Under the pieces are notes generated by a model. The model ran no database searches, was not told where the DNA came from, and saw only the letters and a program-made list of their open reading frames with translations. The translations under genes and the position numbers were made by a program. From Capronia americana (Eukaryota; Ascomycota; Eurotiomycetes; Chaetothyriales; Herpotrichiellaceae), in contig JADWQD010000014.1 of NCBI GenBank assembly GCA_016110215.1, forward strand, positions 496,001 to 560,000: a stretch of DNA of 64,000 nt, read 5' to 3'. Positions 54,790-64,000 of the stretch are shown piece by piece. The stretch's first letter is position 1. Every line of letters starts with the position of its first letter.

Positions 54790-56336
54790 ATGCCCTTCAT
54801 TGTGTCAACAGGTGGACAAAAGGGGGACCCAGCAACTCGCAGGCTCATAAGAAGGCATGTCATGCTTGGGAAGAACAAAAACAAGCCTCGCCCGAACAAG
54901 CGCAGAACTCCGCAGTACTGGGATACCGTTCCTGTGTGGGACTCATCAAAGGATCTAAGTGCGGTTCATGACCACTTCTCCGTCATACCTAGGAGAGTCG
55001 GTTCGGATTGGTCGTTCACGCAATTAGCTGACGAGATCGAGCCCGCCGCGCTGGGCGATATCCTGAAATGTGGGTTAATCTCGACCTCGACTCGAGCAGT
55101 GTGCTTACCTTTGTTGGGCGTAGTCTCCTCGATCGCAAAGCGAGCAACTGTCCCACTTGAGGCGTGCATTGTCTTCCACAAGGACGGTTCTGGAATGATC
55201 GAGCATTTGGCACATGATGCCGCCTACCTCCATGCTGCGGCGTTAGGCACCCATGTGTATATCGGGTTGATGCCTGGTTCCGAACGGCCGCCGGTGCCTG
55301 ATTGCTCCTCGCCGCATTATTCGAAAACACTCCGCCTCCTACGAGAGAGGTTGCTGACTGGCAATGAGACCGAAAAGATATCGGATTCCACCATAACTGT
55401 GGTTATTGCCTTGGCGATCCATGCACGCACCACAAAGGATCATGGAGCTGCCAAGCATCATGTGGAGGGTATTCTCAAGATCGCCGGCCTGAGAGGAGGA
55501 GTAACAGGCATATGCGACAGAACCATGCTTGCCATGGAGGTTTTCAGGTACGTATGTTAGCCATCGCCATGATCCGCCCTGTGACTCTCTGATTGACCAA
55601 GACTGACCGCTCCGTAAGATGCGATATCGCGCTAGCGCTCGAAACCAACTCAAGGCCTATTTTCTTTGCGAGGACGACCCCGACTGATCCTCTGATCTCC
55701 TTCCCGGAACTCATGTCACCTCCCGAACTAAACATCAGTGATAGAACAGGATATCTAAATCAACCACAGACCTTCCTTGACAGCATTGACGGGGAGTTGG
55801 CCGTGATCTGGGCTGCAACGAGGAGATTTTGTGGCCTGGTTAACCGCGCCGCCAAGTCGAAACACAAACTTTCCGAAAGGACTCTCTTGCAAGCCATGAC
55901 CTCAATCATGTATCGCCTTCTCCACAAGAGCTTAGCAGCGCATTCGTTTGACGAAACAATCCGGCTTGCCTTGCTCGCATTCTGCGCTCAGTCATTTTTG
56001 CAGTTGCCTAACCTTCAGATCCAAGACACCTTTCTGCCTAGGGCGTATCGAGAGTGCTTGGTTAGCGTGGTAATTCCAGAAAATGGATCCCCTCAGCTTC
56101 TGCTCTGGCTTCAGATGGTAGGCGCCGTTACGGTATTCGGGACGACCGATCAGGTATGGCTGAAACCTTTGTTTCAGTCTAGCTGTGAGCAATGCGGGGT
56201 GGATTCATGGAGTGAGTTAGCGGATGTTATGAACTCATTCATCTGGATAGGGTTGGTGTTTGATAAACCCGGACAGGCGATTTTCAGCTCGTTGATATCA
56301 AGTCAGTTACGTCCTGAGGACGAACATGCAGAATGA
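54790..56336 (+). CDS. Fungal transcription-factor-domain-like protein without DNA-binding domain
   Basis: Two exons, 54790-55547 and 55619-56336 (intron 71 nt); 491 aa. The start 'MPFIVSTGGQKGDPATRRLI' with a following 'RRHVMLGKNKNK' is the typical opening of a large fungal family. Its members resemble Zn2Cys6 regulators but lack the zinc cluster. The remainder is helical with the usual landmarks: 'HHVEGILKIAGLRGG', 'CDIALALETNSRPIFF', 'FCGLVNRAAKSK' and 'MTSIMYRLLHKS'. No membrane helix or signal is seen. These proteins are annotated as transcription-factor-like on similarity alone. The gene diverges from the dehydrogenase and could in principle regulate it; that is inference. Confidence 0.78.
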
Positions 56337-56556
56337 TCGGAGCTTTGAAAAGCAAACAAGCCAAGACTTTGTTCGGTGCATCTTCGGCGACTGAAGTATC
56401 AATTTAACTCCCGTCTATGCCCTCATTCAAATCACACCTCAACTCGACTTAACTTATCATCGTAATTCGGTCTGGCCGTTATTTGCCATAATCTGGAAGC
56501 TGTGGACACGTCGCCTTGACACCTGTCCACATGCGCGCGTTGGCCAAAAAGGGCAG

Positions 56557-57741
56557 ATGACACTGTTATGCGGCTCCGGCAACCTAGGAGGGTTCACATC
56601 TATCAGTCTGCAACTAGCGAGGAGGACAGCTCTGGCTTCAAATTGTGCTGACCTAAAGTCGGTATTTACTTGCTGCGAGCAACAAAGGAGGCAATTACAC
56701 GATACTAGGGTCTTTCCTGTCTTTGGCGGCTGTTTCTATTTTTCGCAGAAGTTACCTCATCCAGGTCGAAACACGGGTTGCAAGCAACCCCCAGATATTC
56801 ATGCACGCCCCAGTACAACGGGTTATTGTTTTCGCTCAAAGCATCACTCCTCAATCGATACGTCCCAGTCGTCAGGCACCACCTCTACAACGTTACTCAA
56901 GCAGTCCCGGTCAAGCTCATTGAGTGATTCGGCCGAGGACAAGGGGGCTAAATCGGACAATGGCTCCACCGCACCGAGACATCAAGAGAACCCCCAAATC
57001 CGTATGGTAACGCGGACCCGAGGGACAGAGGATCCAACGACATCCATAAGGCACAAAGTAACGACCGTGCACGGGGAAAAGAGACACGCGACCCACCTGA
57101 GCGACGGAGTCAGGAAGATAATGCGGCACGTGCCTCACCCAGTTGCAATCGTCACGTCTACGGATGTCTCTATCAGCCCTGAAGGTGCGCCGGCGGCATG
57201 GCGCGGGGCTACGGTATCTTCGTTCAATACAGTGACACTACGTCCGACGCCCATCGTGTCATTCAACATTACGAAGCGATCCTCGACATACGAGGCCATC
57301 AAAAGTTCCGGCCTTTTCAATGTCCACTTGCTACACTGTTCGTCAAGTGCCAGTAGCATAGCTCGCAGGTTCAGCAGAGGCAACGCCCACTCGCCCTTTC
57401 ATGACGAAGACGGATCCCTGGCGTCATTCGCCGTGAAACAATATATGAACGCACCGGCGCCATCCCACCACGAGCCCCAGATCGGGCGCAAATCTCCAAT
57501 CATCGCGACCTCTCCACAAGCTGTCCTCCATTGTAATAACATTGTACACAAAACTGTGGAGATTGGAGACCATGTAGTGGTATTTGGTGAAGTCGCCGAA
57601 AAGATCGATGAACTTCACCAGATCGAGGAGGCGAGCGTATTGCTATACTACGTCAACGGCAAATACAGTCCATTGATTGCAGCGGTAAAATCGGGGAACG
57701 TATCGATCGGACCGGGTCTCCTTCCTGCTCAGAATCAATGA
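56557..57741 (+). CDS. Flavin reductase-like protein, probably mitochondrial
   Basis: A single-exon protein of 394 aa. Residues about 180-385 form a flavin-reductase-like FMN-binding split barrel: 'VRKIMRHVPHPVAIVTS', 'WRGATVSSFNTVTLRPTPIVSFNI', 'SGLFNVHLLHCSSSASSIARRF', 'VEIGDHVVVFGEV' and 'LLYYVNGKYSPL'. Similar proteins are short-chain flavin reductases or monooxygenase partners. The first 175 residues are Ser/Arg/Thr-rich with few acids at the very start, so they may include a mitochondrial targeting signal. Met at 57004, nearer the domain, is an alternative start. It is a different branch from the flavin-reductase-like gene at 48062 and not a recent duplicate. Confidence 0.88.
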   Translation: MTLLCGSGNLGGFTSISLQLARRTALASNCADLKSVFTCCEQQRRQLHDTRVFPVFGGCFYFSQKLPHPGRNTGCKQPPDIHARPSTTGYCFRSKHHSSIDTSQSSGTTSTTLLKQSRSSSLSDSAEDKGAKSDNGSTAPRHQENPQIRMVTRTRGTEDPTTSIRHKVTTVHGEKRHATHLSDGVRKIMRHVPHPVAIVTSTDVSISPEGAPAAWRGATVSSFNTVTLRPTPIVSFNITKRSSTYEAIKSSGLFNVHLLHCSSSASSIARRFSRGNAHSPFHDEDGSLASFAVKQYMNAPAPSHHEPQIGRKSPIIATSPQAVLHCNNIVHKTVEIGDHVVVFGEVAEKIDELHQIEEASVLLYYVNGKYSPLIAAVKSGNVSIGPGLLPAQNQ

Positions 57742-58229
57742 ACTGAAGTTGGATAGTCTTCATGGGCATCATCCTAACCCAGCCGCAAAGTGGTCGGATG
57801 GCGATCACCGACATGATCGTCTGTATAATTAGTTTCCTGACAGCATGCACCCTGCTACGATATTAACAACAAGTAAAACCGAGTCAGTAAGGTCTGCTGA
57901 AGACCTGGAGAACGGAGTCGAATCATGAAATGATATCAGATAAGAGGACAGGGAGGGAAGTAAAGCAGTGTTTCTGGCAAGAATCCCATGAGCAGTGCGC
58001 CAACATCTTTTTACCTCATTGTTAAATGCCCTCACTTCGTGATTTCCACATGTCAGGTCAAAACTCACGTACAGTTTACTCTTCCTTTTCTGACTTCGGC
58101 CTCCCTCTTTCGCTTCCTTCTCTAGACCTCAGCTTGACCATCCTGATTTCAAAGAGGAGTCGCACTTAAAGGACGCCAATCTTCATTCCAGATCGAACCC
58201 TTAACAACAATACTATTTCAACTCACATC
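57742..58229. other. Intergenic region before the Myb-like pair
   Basis: About 490 bases, pyrimidine-rich in the last 140 bases before the first Myb-like gene. No other signal. Confidence 0.35.
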
Positions 58230-58748
58230 ATGGCGACTCAAACCGACGCTGACAAACTGGTCTACGTGATGACGATCCTCAAGAACACTGATATGGCGAA
58301 GCCCGACTACCACGCTGCCGCTGTCGAGGCCGGTATCAACAACGCCAACAACGCGTAAGATTCCCAGTCATACCCAATTCAGGTCCCTCCCCCATCGTTG
58401 CGTTCTGCTGACCATGAACCTTCTTACAGCCAGAAGAGGTTCCGCTCCATCGTCAAATCAGCTGGCTTTGATTTGGTAGACGGGCAGGTCGTCGGCGCCA
58501 ACAGCGGTGGACCAGCTCCGGCCACTCCAGCAGCCACGCCGAAGAAAGGTCGTGCCAAGAAAGCGGTTGATGCTGCGCCCAAGAAGACACCAGCTAACAA
58601 GGCCGCGGACGGCCCTCCTAGCAAGAAGCACAAGCTGAGTCACCCGGCTGAGGATTCTGCAAGCGAAACCAAGAGGGAGGACGATGGCCCAGGAGAAGAG
58701 GACGCGACCACGACGAAGGAAGACAACACCAGTGATGGAACTTCTTAG
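58230..58748 (+). CDS. Small Myb-like DNA-binding/basic nuclear protein (copy A of tandem pair)
   Basis: Two exons, 58230-58354 and 58430-58748 (intron 75 nt, phase 2); 147 aa. The N-terminal 60 residues ('LVYVMTILKNTDMAKPDYHA' to 'FRSIVKSAGFDLVDG') look like the short helical Myb-like domain common in ascomycete proteins that begin with a 'KPD(Y/W)...VA...GI' pattern. The rest is Lys/Ala/Pro-rich ('TPKKGRAKKAVDAAPKKTP') like a histone H1 tail, then acidic. It should be a chromatin-associated protein; no target is known. It shares exon-1 length (125 nt), intron position and about 37 of the first 66 residues with the next gene, so the two arose by tandem duplication. Confidence 0.83.
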
Positions 58749-59293
58749 TGACCAGGGCCGACGAAAGCCGACGCGAGGTGGAGCTGGACGCGACATTGAT
58801 TGGGCGGACGAGGACAGCTCAGGAGAAGATTTGCTAGTATCCCGGGTGAGAAGAAGACATCTCAGGTGATCGAGCTACTGGACGATGAAATCGATACGAG
58901 GTCGAGCTGGATATGAAATCGACCGAGCATCAGAAGTGAGAGCGCAATATCAGCAGAATTGAATTACCGGCCAACCAGATGATACGCTGACCGCGCTTTC
59001 AATTCAACACTCGTGTTCTTGTGTATTCCTTCGCATCTCGTCGTCTTGTAAGTCGTGGCTTTTGCTTCACTTTGGTCCAGGCGGTCACGAATTGATCTGG
59101 CTTGGCATGAGCGTCCATCTCACGTCTAGTCACTTCTTCCTCTCCGACGACCTCACCCTTCTTACTTCTCTTTCTTCGCCCTTTCCTTCTTCTCATCCTG
59201 TCTTCCTTCGATCCAACCTACCGTAAGTCCATTCAGCACGAACCCCTTTCCCCGTCCACCTTCACGATCAGCAAGTATCTCCACCAATCCACA
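58749..59293. other. Spacer between the two Myb-like genes
   Basis: 545 bases. The last 120 bases are strongly pyrimidine-rich, like the leader of copy A. No coding signal. Confidence 0.35.
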
Positions 59294-59773
59294 ATGGCAT
59301 CCTCTTCTACAGACGACAAGATCGCCTACATCTTGACGGTGTTCAAGCACACTACCCTGCCAAAGCCCGACTATGCCGCTGTCGCAGTCGAATCTGGCAT
59401 CAACACCGCTCAAAATGCGTAAGCGCTGACCGATGTTGCCGCCCCTTTCTCGCGCTTACATACTAACCACCATCTCGCCATCAGTCAGCGAAGACTCAAG
59501 GCCATCGTGAAAGCGGCTGGATTCGATCTCGTCAATGATCAAATCGTCGGCGCGGATGGTAGCACTGGAGATGTGATGGGCATTGCTACGTCATCCCCAA
59601 TCAAGAAGCGAAAGTCGCCAGCGAAGAAGGCTGCCGATAGAGAACCAAAGAAGAAGCCAAAAGTCAGCGAACCCACGGTCGACTCTGTCAAGAAGGAGGA
59701 CGAATCAAAGGTCAAGGGAGAGAGTGACGCGGAAGCTGAAACGAATCAAGGCGCGGAGTTGACCGGGAAATAG
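59294..59773 (+). CDS. Small Myb-like DNA-binding/basic nuclear protein (copy B of tandem pair)
   Basis: Two exons, 59294-59418 and 59485-59773 (intron 66 nt, phase 2); 137 aa. The domain ('IAYILTVFKHTTLPKPDYAA' to 'LKAIVKAAGFDLVND') aligns without gaps to copy A. The tail has 'KKRKSPAKKAADREPKKKPK', a strong nuclear signal, then an acidic end. Tail sequences of the two copies have diverged more than the domains, which suggests the domain is under selection and the pair is not recent. Which copy is ancestral cannot be told here. Confidence 0.83.
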
Positions 59774-60183
59774 AATAAGGAGAGGACATTTCTGACGAAG
59801 ACTGACTGGGACAGAGGAGTCAATCCAGGAGCTGGACTGCACGAATGCTAAGGTAGTCGACTTCAAGCCAACACTGGCGCGCTTTCTTGCTACTGCGAAT
59901 GTGACGGAACAGTGGAAGAGAGAGGGAGAAATTGACGTTGGAAAGACGCGTCATTTGAATCGTGACCGTCACCACTAAACACAACGAGCAATTGTTATGT
60001 AAGGCAAGGCTGAGCTGACAAGCAACCACAAGCGAGACAAGGCTGGCGTCATTCGCTGCTCAGGACTGTAACTTCACCCTACGAAGTGCATCCCTTTCAA
60101 TCCGCCACGCTTTCATTTAAAGCTCATTGAAGGTGTTCCATGCCTCTGAAACTTGCTAGCTAGTTACTCTCGCGGTCTCCAGG
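59774..60183. other. Spacer before COQ6
   Basis: About 410 bases with the 3' region of copy B and the COQ6 promoter. No other signal recognised. Confidence 0.35.
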
Positions 60184-61803
60184 ATGCCCGCCAGGTTATC
60201 TCCTCCCAGCGGTCGCTTTATTTGCCTGCAATGCCGCCAAGCTCTCATCTCGACCCAAAGATGGCGATTCTTATCCACCAGCACAACCAAACCCGAGATC
60301 TACGATGTTGTAACGGTAGGCGGCGGGCCCGCCGGGTTAGCTCTCCTCGCAGCTCTGAAATCATCGCCCGTAACTTCCCATCTGAGAACGGCCTTGATCG
60401 AAACCCAAGACCTCAGCAAACTTCGTGCTTGGACCTCCCCAGACGACAAATACTCGAACCGCGCAAGTAGTTTGACGCCGTCATCGGTCTCATTCCTCGA
60501 GTCAACCGGCTCTTGGAGCCACGTGGACCAAACCCGCGTGCAGGCGTACGACGAGATGCAAGTCTGGGATGCGGCCAACGACGCGACCCTCGAGTTCGAC
60601 TGGAGCGCCGAGACGAAGAAGTACAATGCCCCACCGAGGACCGTGGCGACCATGACCGAGAATGCGAATCTCACGAGAGGCCTGCTCGAGCGGATTGCCG
60701 AACTCGGCGCCGAGACGTCGCTGTTATCGAATACAAGTGTATGTTCTATAACGCATGGGGCGGACGATCCCGAGGGTTTCAACCTGTCGACCTGGCCGGT
60801 GTTAAGTCTGCAAGCGAAGACATCGTCGTCATCACCATCACCGTTACCATCAGATGCAACGCCGTCCACATCATCTATTGCTGCCCGCCTGCTCGTCGGC
60901 GCCGATGGCTTCAACTCCCCCGTGCGCACCTTCGCTGGCATATCCTCCCACGGGTGGGACTACGACCGGCACGGCGTCGTCGCGTCGCTTGCAACGCAGC
61001 CCTCATCTGACACCATCCACCCCTCTTCAGACGAGTTCGATCTCTTCTCCGACGAGCCCCTCCCCAACCGCGCAACCGCATACCAACGCTTCCTCCCCGC
61101 CCTGGGCGGTCCCATCGCCCTCTTGCCACTGCCAAACAACCACGCCAGCCTCGTCTGGTCCACCACGCCCCAGTACGCAAGCTACCTAAAATCACTACCT
61201 CCGCCGGCTCAAGTAGCCATGATCAACGCAGCATTGCGCCTAAGCCAGACAGACATCGCGTACATGTTCACTCTGGACGCGTCACAACACCCCCTGCTCC
61301 ATCAGGACGAACTATCGTGGCGGTTGCAACATACTCCACCCCCGCCCCCGTCGTTGCTCAGCGCTCACCAACTTCCAATAATAACAGGAATCCAAGAGGG
61401 GACGCTCGCGTCGTTCCCACTTCGCTTCCGCCACGCTTCGGCGCTCACAGGCCCGCGCATCGCCCTGATAGGCGACGCTGCGCACACGGTGCACCCGCTC
61501 GCGGGCCAGGGGCTGAACCTGGGCCTCGCGGACGCGGCGTCCCTGGCCGAGACGATCGCCTACGCGGTCGACCACGGCATGGATATCGGCGACGGGTTCG
61601 CCCTGCAGAGATACAACGCCGCCAGGTTTGGGAAGGGTCTGCTCATGGCTGGCGGTGTCGACGCTTTGAACTGGATGTATCAGGTTGGAGGCTCCGGGGA
61701 GGGTATGCTCAGCGCGTTGGCCGGACGGGCGAGGGGCCTGGGCATGAAGATGCTGGGCGCCGTGCCTGGGTTGAGGGAGGGCATCATGAGGCAGGCGAGT
61801 TAG
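60184..61803 (+). CDS. COQ6: Ubiquinone biosynthesis monooxygenase Coq6
   Basis: A single-exon protein of 539 aa. Coq6 is an FAD-dependent hydroxylase of the mitochondrial CoQ synthome that hydroxylates the C5 position of the ubiquinone ring. The N-terminus (residues 1-38) is Arg/Ser-rich with few acidic residues, fitting a mitochondrial presequence. The dinucleotide-binding motif Gly-Gly-Gly-Pro-Ala-Gly is at about residues 46-51. 'LLVGADGFNSPVR' is the second FAD motif (Asp-Gly), and 'ALIGDAAHTVHPLAGQGLNL' the third, both characteristic of the UbiH/Coq6 family. 'ASLAETIAYAVDHGMDIGD' follows as in other Coq6 proteins. An insertion rich in Ser/Thr/Pro (about residues 215-237) is a fungal-type length difference. 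Confidence 0.94.
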   Translation: MPARLSPPSGRFICLQCRQALISTQRWRFLSTSTTKPEIYDVVTVGGGPAGLALLAALKSSPVTSHLRTALIETQDLSKLRAWTSPDDKYSNRASSLTPSSVSFLESTGSWSHVDQTRVQAYDEMQVWDAANDATLEFDWSAETKKYNAPPRTVATMTENANLTRGLLERIAELGAETSLLSNTSVCSITHGADDPEGFNLSTWPVLSLQAKTSSSSPSPLPSDATPSTSSIAARLLVGADGFNSPVRTFAGISSHGWDYDRHGVVASLATQPSSDTIHPSSDEFDLFSDEPLPNRATAYQRFLPALGGPIALLPLPNNHASLVWSTTPQYASYLKSLPPPAQVAMINAALRLSQTDIAYMFTLDASQHPLLHQDELSWRLQHTPPPPPSLLSAHQLPIITGIQEGTLASFPLRFRHASALTGPRIALIGDAAHTVHPLAGQGLNLGLADAASLAETIAYAVDHGMDIGDGFALQRYNAARFGKGLLMAGGVDALNWMYQVGGSGEGMLSALAGRARGLGMKMLGAVPGLREGIMRQAS

Positions 61804-62495
61804 ATAGATCGAATCTCATGCGAGGTTGCTAAAGTACTGTAATTTTCGAGTGATGACATACGGAGTACATATGTGTTACATTCATGCAGGCAGGCAGGCA
61901 GGCAGGCAAGAGGGCAGAAAAGATACCATAATCTATGTACCAACGTACTCAACTACCAGAGCTATCCTGCCTATCCACTTACTTACTGACCTACTCACTT
62001 ACTTACCGACCTTCTTGCATACCAACTTACCGACCAACTTACTTACCGACTAATTTACTTACCTACTCACCAACTTACTCTCTAACTTACCATACTTACC
62101 TACAGTACCTACCCACTCAATTACTTACAGACCACCTTACTTACTGACCAACTAACTCCCCTGCCACCTTACCGCCAGGCTCCAACGTTGCAAAAGGAAA
62201 TCATAGGGCGTGAAAGTTAAAACAAAAATAGGGGCGGGGAGGAAGCTCGTCAAATGGGAAGGAAATACAACGTACACAGGCGTACGAGAAGAGTCGCGAT
62301 ACGAGCGGGTTATGGTGCATTCTTCTTGCTGTTCCGGTTCTTAAGGCCTGAGATGGTAATGGAGCGCAGACAGAGAGAGAGAGTTGGAAATCGTGCTGAA
62401 CGGTCTGCTGAGACGATTTATACCCACGGGCGCACAGACGTTGGTCAGTCGTATGAGGCCAAAGATGGAAGTTATATTACAGCTGTGTCTATTGA
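61804..62495. repeat. Intergenic simple repeats: (GCAG)n and a CTTAC-rich degenerate satellite
   Basis: A (GCAG)n microsatellite lies at about 61886-61909. From about 61977 to 62160 the sequence is built from degenerate repeats of ACTTACTTACCGACCA-like units (CTTAC/CCGACC). The translated 'YLLTYSLTY' type peptides from it are artefacts. The stretch 62161-62495 has no signal except the 3' region of the calpain gene. Confidence 0.8.
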
Positions 62496-64000
62496 TCATC
62501 CATCTCCTCGTCCCCAAGCACCCAAGTCAACCCTCTCGTCAGCGTACATGTCGACCTTCAAGACCTCTTCCCTCCTGCGGCCACCGATATCTCCTTGCTC
62601 TTCTCCTTCTTGGGGTGCAAGTCGTTCCAGGACAAGCCACAGACCTCCGGTTGCAGGCCCACACATGTCAGGCCTCAGGTCGATATCGTCCATTCTCAAC
62701 CCAGAGGACAAACTGCTGAATGCCGAGTCATCGTCTTCGCTGCTGGCGATGGTGGACTTGTACGGTCCTTGGCCTTGTTCGAGAGTCGCTTTGAAAAGCG
62801 ACGAGTGTGCCTTGTCTGCGTTATTAGTGTTCTGAGCGTCAGGTCGAGCAATGAATGTGACGCGGCTCATTCGGAGCGCTGTGACGGGCGCGAGCAGTCG
62901 GTTCGTGCCATTGTTGAAGATCGCCTGTGCCGACTGAATGTGTAATCGTCCGGCATGCTCTGCTGGTAGTTGGAAGAGAGGTTGTGGGTTTGCAGAGGAA
63001 GAATAGTGTAGGTCTACGCAGAACTCGGCGTGCTGATTGGTCTCAAATGTCGAGCATATGAGCGTGTACGTACCCGGTCCTAACTCGGTCTCCAGGACTG
63101 CGCTCCCTCTTCGATAATCACCTGAATGCGCTAGGACATCACGGGGCCGCAGCCGGGTAATCCTTGAACCGTGGCTGAAGACCACCAGGATCTTGACGCT
63201 GATATCAGCCGGCGCATTGGCTGCAGTCACCGGCCCTGTTGCTGTCGCTGTCTGCGCCACGCGTAGCACGAGGGCGATCTTCTGTGGGCCGTTCAAGGTG
63301 AGTTGGAACTGTGGATTGGAGAAATAGTTGGGCGAGTCCGAGTTTCCTCCGGCGTTGGATCTTGTCCAGGCTGAACTGAGCCCGTACTTCTGGGGATATT
63401 CATTTTGCGCCTCCGTCAATGAGAGGGGGCTCTTGGCAAATGCCGAGATCGAGAAGTTGAGCTTTCCTGGGGGTAAGTTCTGAGACACCACAACTACTGT
63501 GTAGGCTGCTTTCGCATTCGCCTGGATCCGCAAGAGCGTGTTCGGAGAGTCAACGAACGGCCCCCTTATTTTTGCGCCCTCGCTCGAGAGGACTCTCTTG
63601 CCATCGCGGGCGTAGAGATAGAGGCTGATGTAGCCATTTTTGCCGACGGTTGCTTCACAATAGTCGCCTGTGCGGAAGTGTCGATGGAGGAGCACCCAAA
63701 TCTCGCCTGTTTTCGAAGCAGTGACCGCGAACTGGGGGTTGTCAACGATCAAGCTGCTGACCGGGGTCGGACTGTCCTGGGTCCACGAAAAGTGGAGGTC
63801 TTGTCTGTGTGAAAATAAACCGGGGTTCCAGTTGAGGTACATGTTCTCAAAGTATTGGAAGACGCTGTTGAAATCCATCCAGAAAGTACCAGGCATCATG
63901 GCGTTGTCTTCGTCTCCCTCATGTGCCTCCAGTTCGCCAGTTGTATTCGGCCGCCGTCGAGCCGCACCTTTCCAAACATCACCATCTGCCCAAGGGTTTT
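62496..64000 (-). CDS. palB: Calpain-like protease PalB/Rim13 (5' truncated)
   Basis: The last 500 codons of the cysteine protease of the ambient-pH (Pal/Rim) pathway, which works at ESCRT-III and cleaves PacC/Rim101. The frame is open to the right edge. The first complete codon is the Asn of 'NPWADGDVWKG', the calpain Asn-Pro-Trp motif that completes the Cys-His-Asn triad; the Cys and His lie outside the window. 'MMPGTFWMDFNSVFQYFENMYLNWNPGLF' follows, typical of PalB. Then come two C2-like/calpain domain III regions ('NPQFAVTASKTGEIWVLLHRHF' and 'NPQFQLTLNGPQKIALVLRVAQ') and a third beta-rich part with 'GTYTLICSTFE'. The C-terminus ends acidic and Gly-rich. Pfam-style domain order and this motif make the call firm. 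Confidence 0.93.
   Translation of the reverse strand, partial: NPWADGDVWKGAARRRPNTTGELEAHEGDEDNAMMPGTFWMDFNSVFQYFENMYLNWNPGLFSHRQDLHFSWTQDSPTPVSSLIVDNPQFAVTASKTGEIWVLLHRHFRTGDYCEATVGKNGYISLYLYARDGKRVLSSEGAKIRGPFVDSPNTLLRIQANAKAAYTVVVVSQNLPPGKLNFSISAFAKSPLSLTEAQNEYPQKYGLSSAWTRSNAGGNSDSPNYFSNPQFQLTLNGPQKIALVLRVAQTATATGPVTAANAPADISVKILVVFSHGSRITRLRPRDVLAHSGDYRRGSAVLETELGPGTYTLICSTFETNQHAEFCVDLHYSSSANPQPLFQLPAEHAGRLHIQSAQAIFNNGTNRLLAPVTALRMSRVTFIARPDAQNTNNADKAHSSLFKATLEQGQGPYKSTIASSEDDDSAFSSLSSGLRMDDIDLRPDMCGPATGGLWLVLERLAPQEGEEQGDIGGRRREEVLKVDMYADERVDLGAWGRGDG

Noticed and set aside
46515..58748. A secondary-metabolite gene cluster (dehydrogenase, ferredoxin, flavin reductases, regulator-like protein)
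   Set aside because: No polyketide synthase, NRPS, terpene cyclase, P450 or transporter is present, and strands and neighbours (eIF3d, pirin, Coq6) are ordinary.
61886..62160. A CRISPR-like repeat array
   Set aside because: Units are short degenerate tandem repeats without spacers, in a eukaryotic genome.

Overview
The window is nuclear DNA of a filamentous ascomycete (Pezizomycotina). The evidence is many short GT-AG introns (about 45-110 nt, a few longer), the fungal families present (Zn2Cys6, fungal bZIP and bHLH regulators, a NACHT-ankyrin receptor, PalB calpain, Pmt2 mannosyltransferase), compact intergenic regions and GC content a little above 50%. A Eurotiomycetes or Chaetothyriales-like origin is my impression only. 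There are about 28 protein-coding genes (two cut by the window edges), one frameshifted pseudogene, and no rRNA, tRNA, CRISPR array or intact transposon that I could recognise. I derived splice models by hand from GT-AG sites and reading-frame continuity. Unless an entry says otherwise, the exon sums are divisible by three.

Layout, 0-23 kb: truncated MFS permease (minus); conserved fungal protein of unknown function (plus); Pmt2-type protein O-mannosyltransferase (minus); a 1,683-aa NACHT receptor with 20 ankyrin repeats (plus); a 3-kb gene-free stretch; choline sulfatase (minus); another gene-poor stretch; a small acidic protein (minus); a BTB/POZ protein (plus); and an Rds2-type Zn2Cys6 regulator of gluconeogenesis, whose zinc cluster is split over four exons including two micro-exons.

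23-40 kb: the meiotic crossover protein Spo22/Zip4 in 16 exons (plus); a bHLH factor (minus); an uncharacterised protein with a SUMO-interaction-like motif (minus); a 104-aa hypothetical (minus); a divergent nine-exon glutamine-dependent NAD+ synthetase (minus); a 2.7-kb gene-free stretch; and a five-exon bZIP factor (plus).

40-64 kb: a broken NmrA-like gene (plus); eIF3d (plus); pirin (minus); a RapZ C-terminal-domain protein (plus); a flavin-reductase-like protein (plus); a 749-aa disordered protein (minus); an 86-aa stand-alone [2Fe-2S] ferredoxin (minus); a short-chain dehydrogenase (minus); a fungal transcription-factor-like protein without a DNA-binding domain (plus); a second flavin-reductase-like protein (plus); a tandem pair of small Myb-like/basic nuclear proteins (plus); Coq6 (plus); simple repeats; and the C-terminal part of the PalB/Rim13 calpain (minus), cut at its catalytic Asn.

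Most of the window is ordinary core genome. Functional links are loose: carbon and NAD/quinone metabolism (Rds2, NAD synthetase, Coq6, ferredoxin, dehydrogenase), protein glycosylation and pH signalling (Pmt2, PalB), meiosis (Zip4) and non-self or stress sensing (NACHT-ankyrin). I see no biosynthetic gene cluster. The items most worth a second look are the NACHT-ankyrin receptor, the micro-exon zinc cluster, the RapZ-like protein, the stand-alone ferredoxin beside a dehydrogenase, the divergent NAD synthetase and the Myb-like tandem pair.
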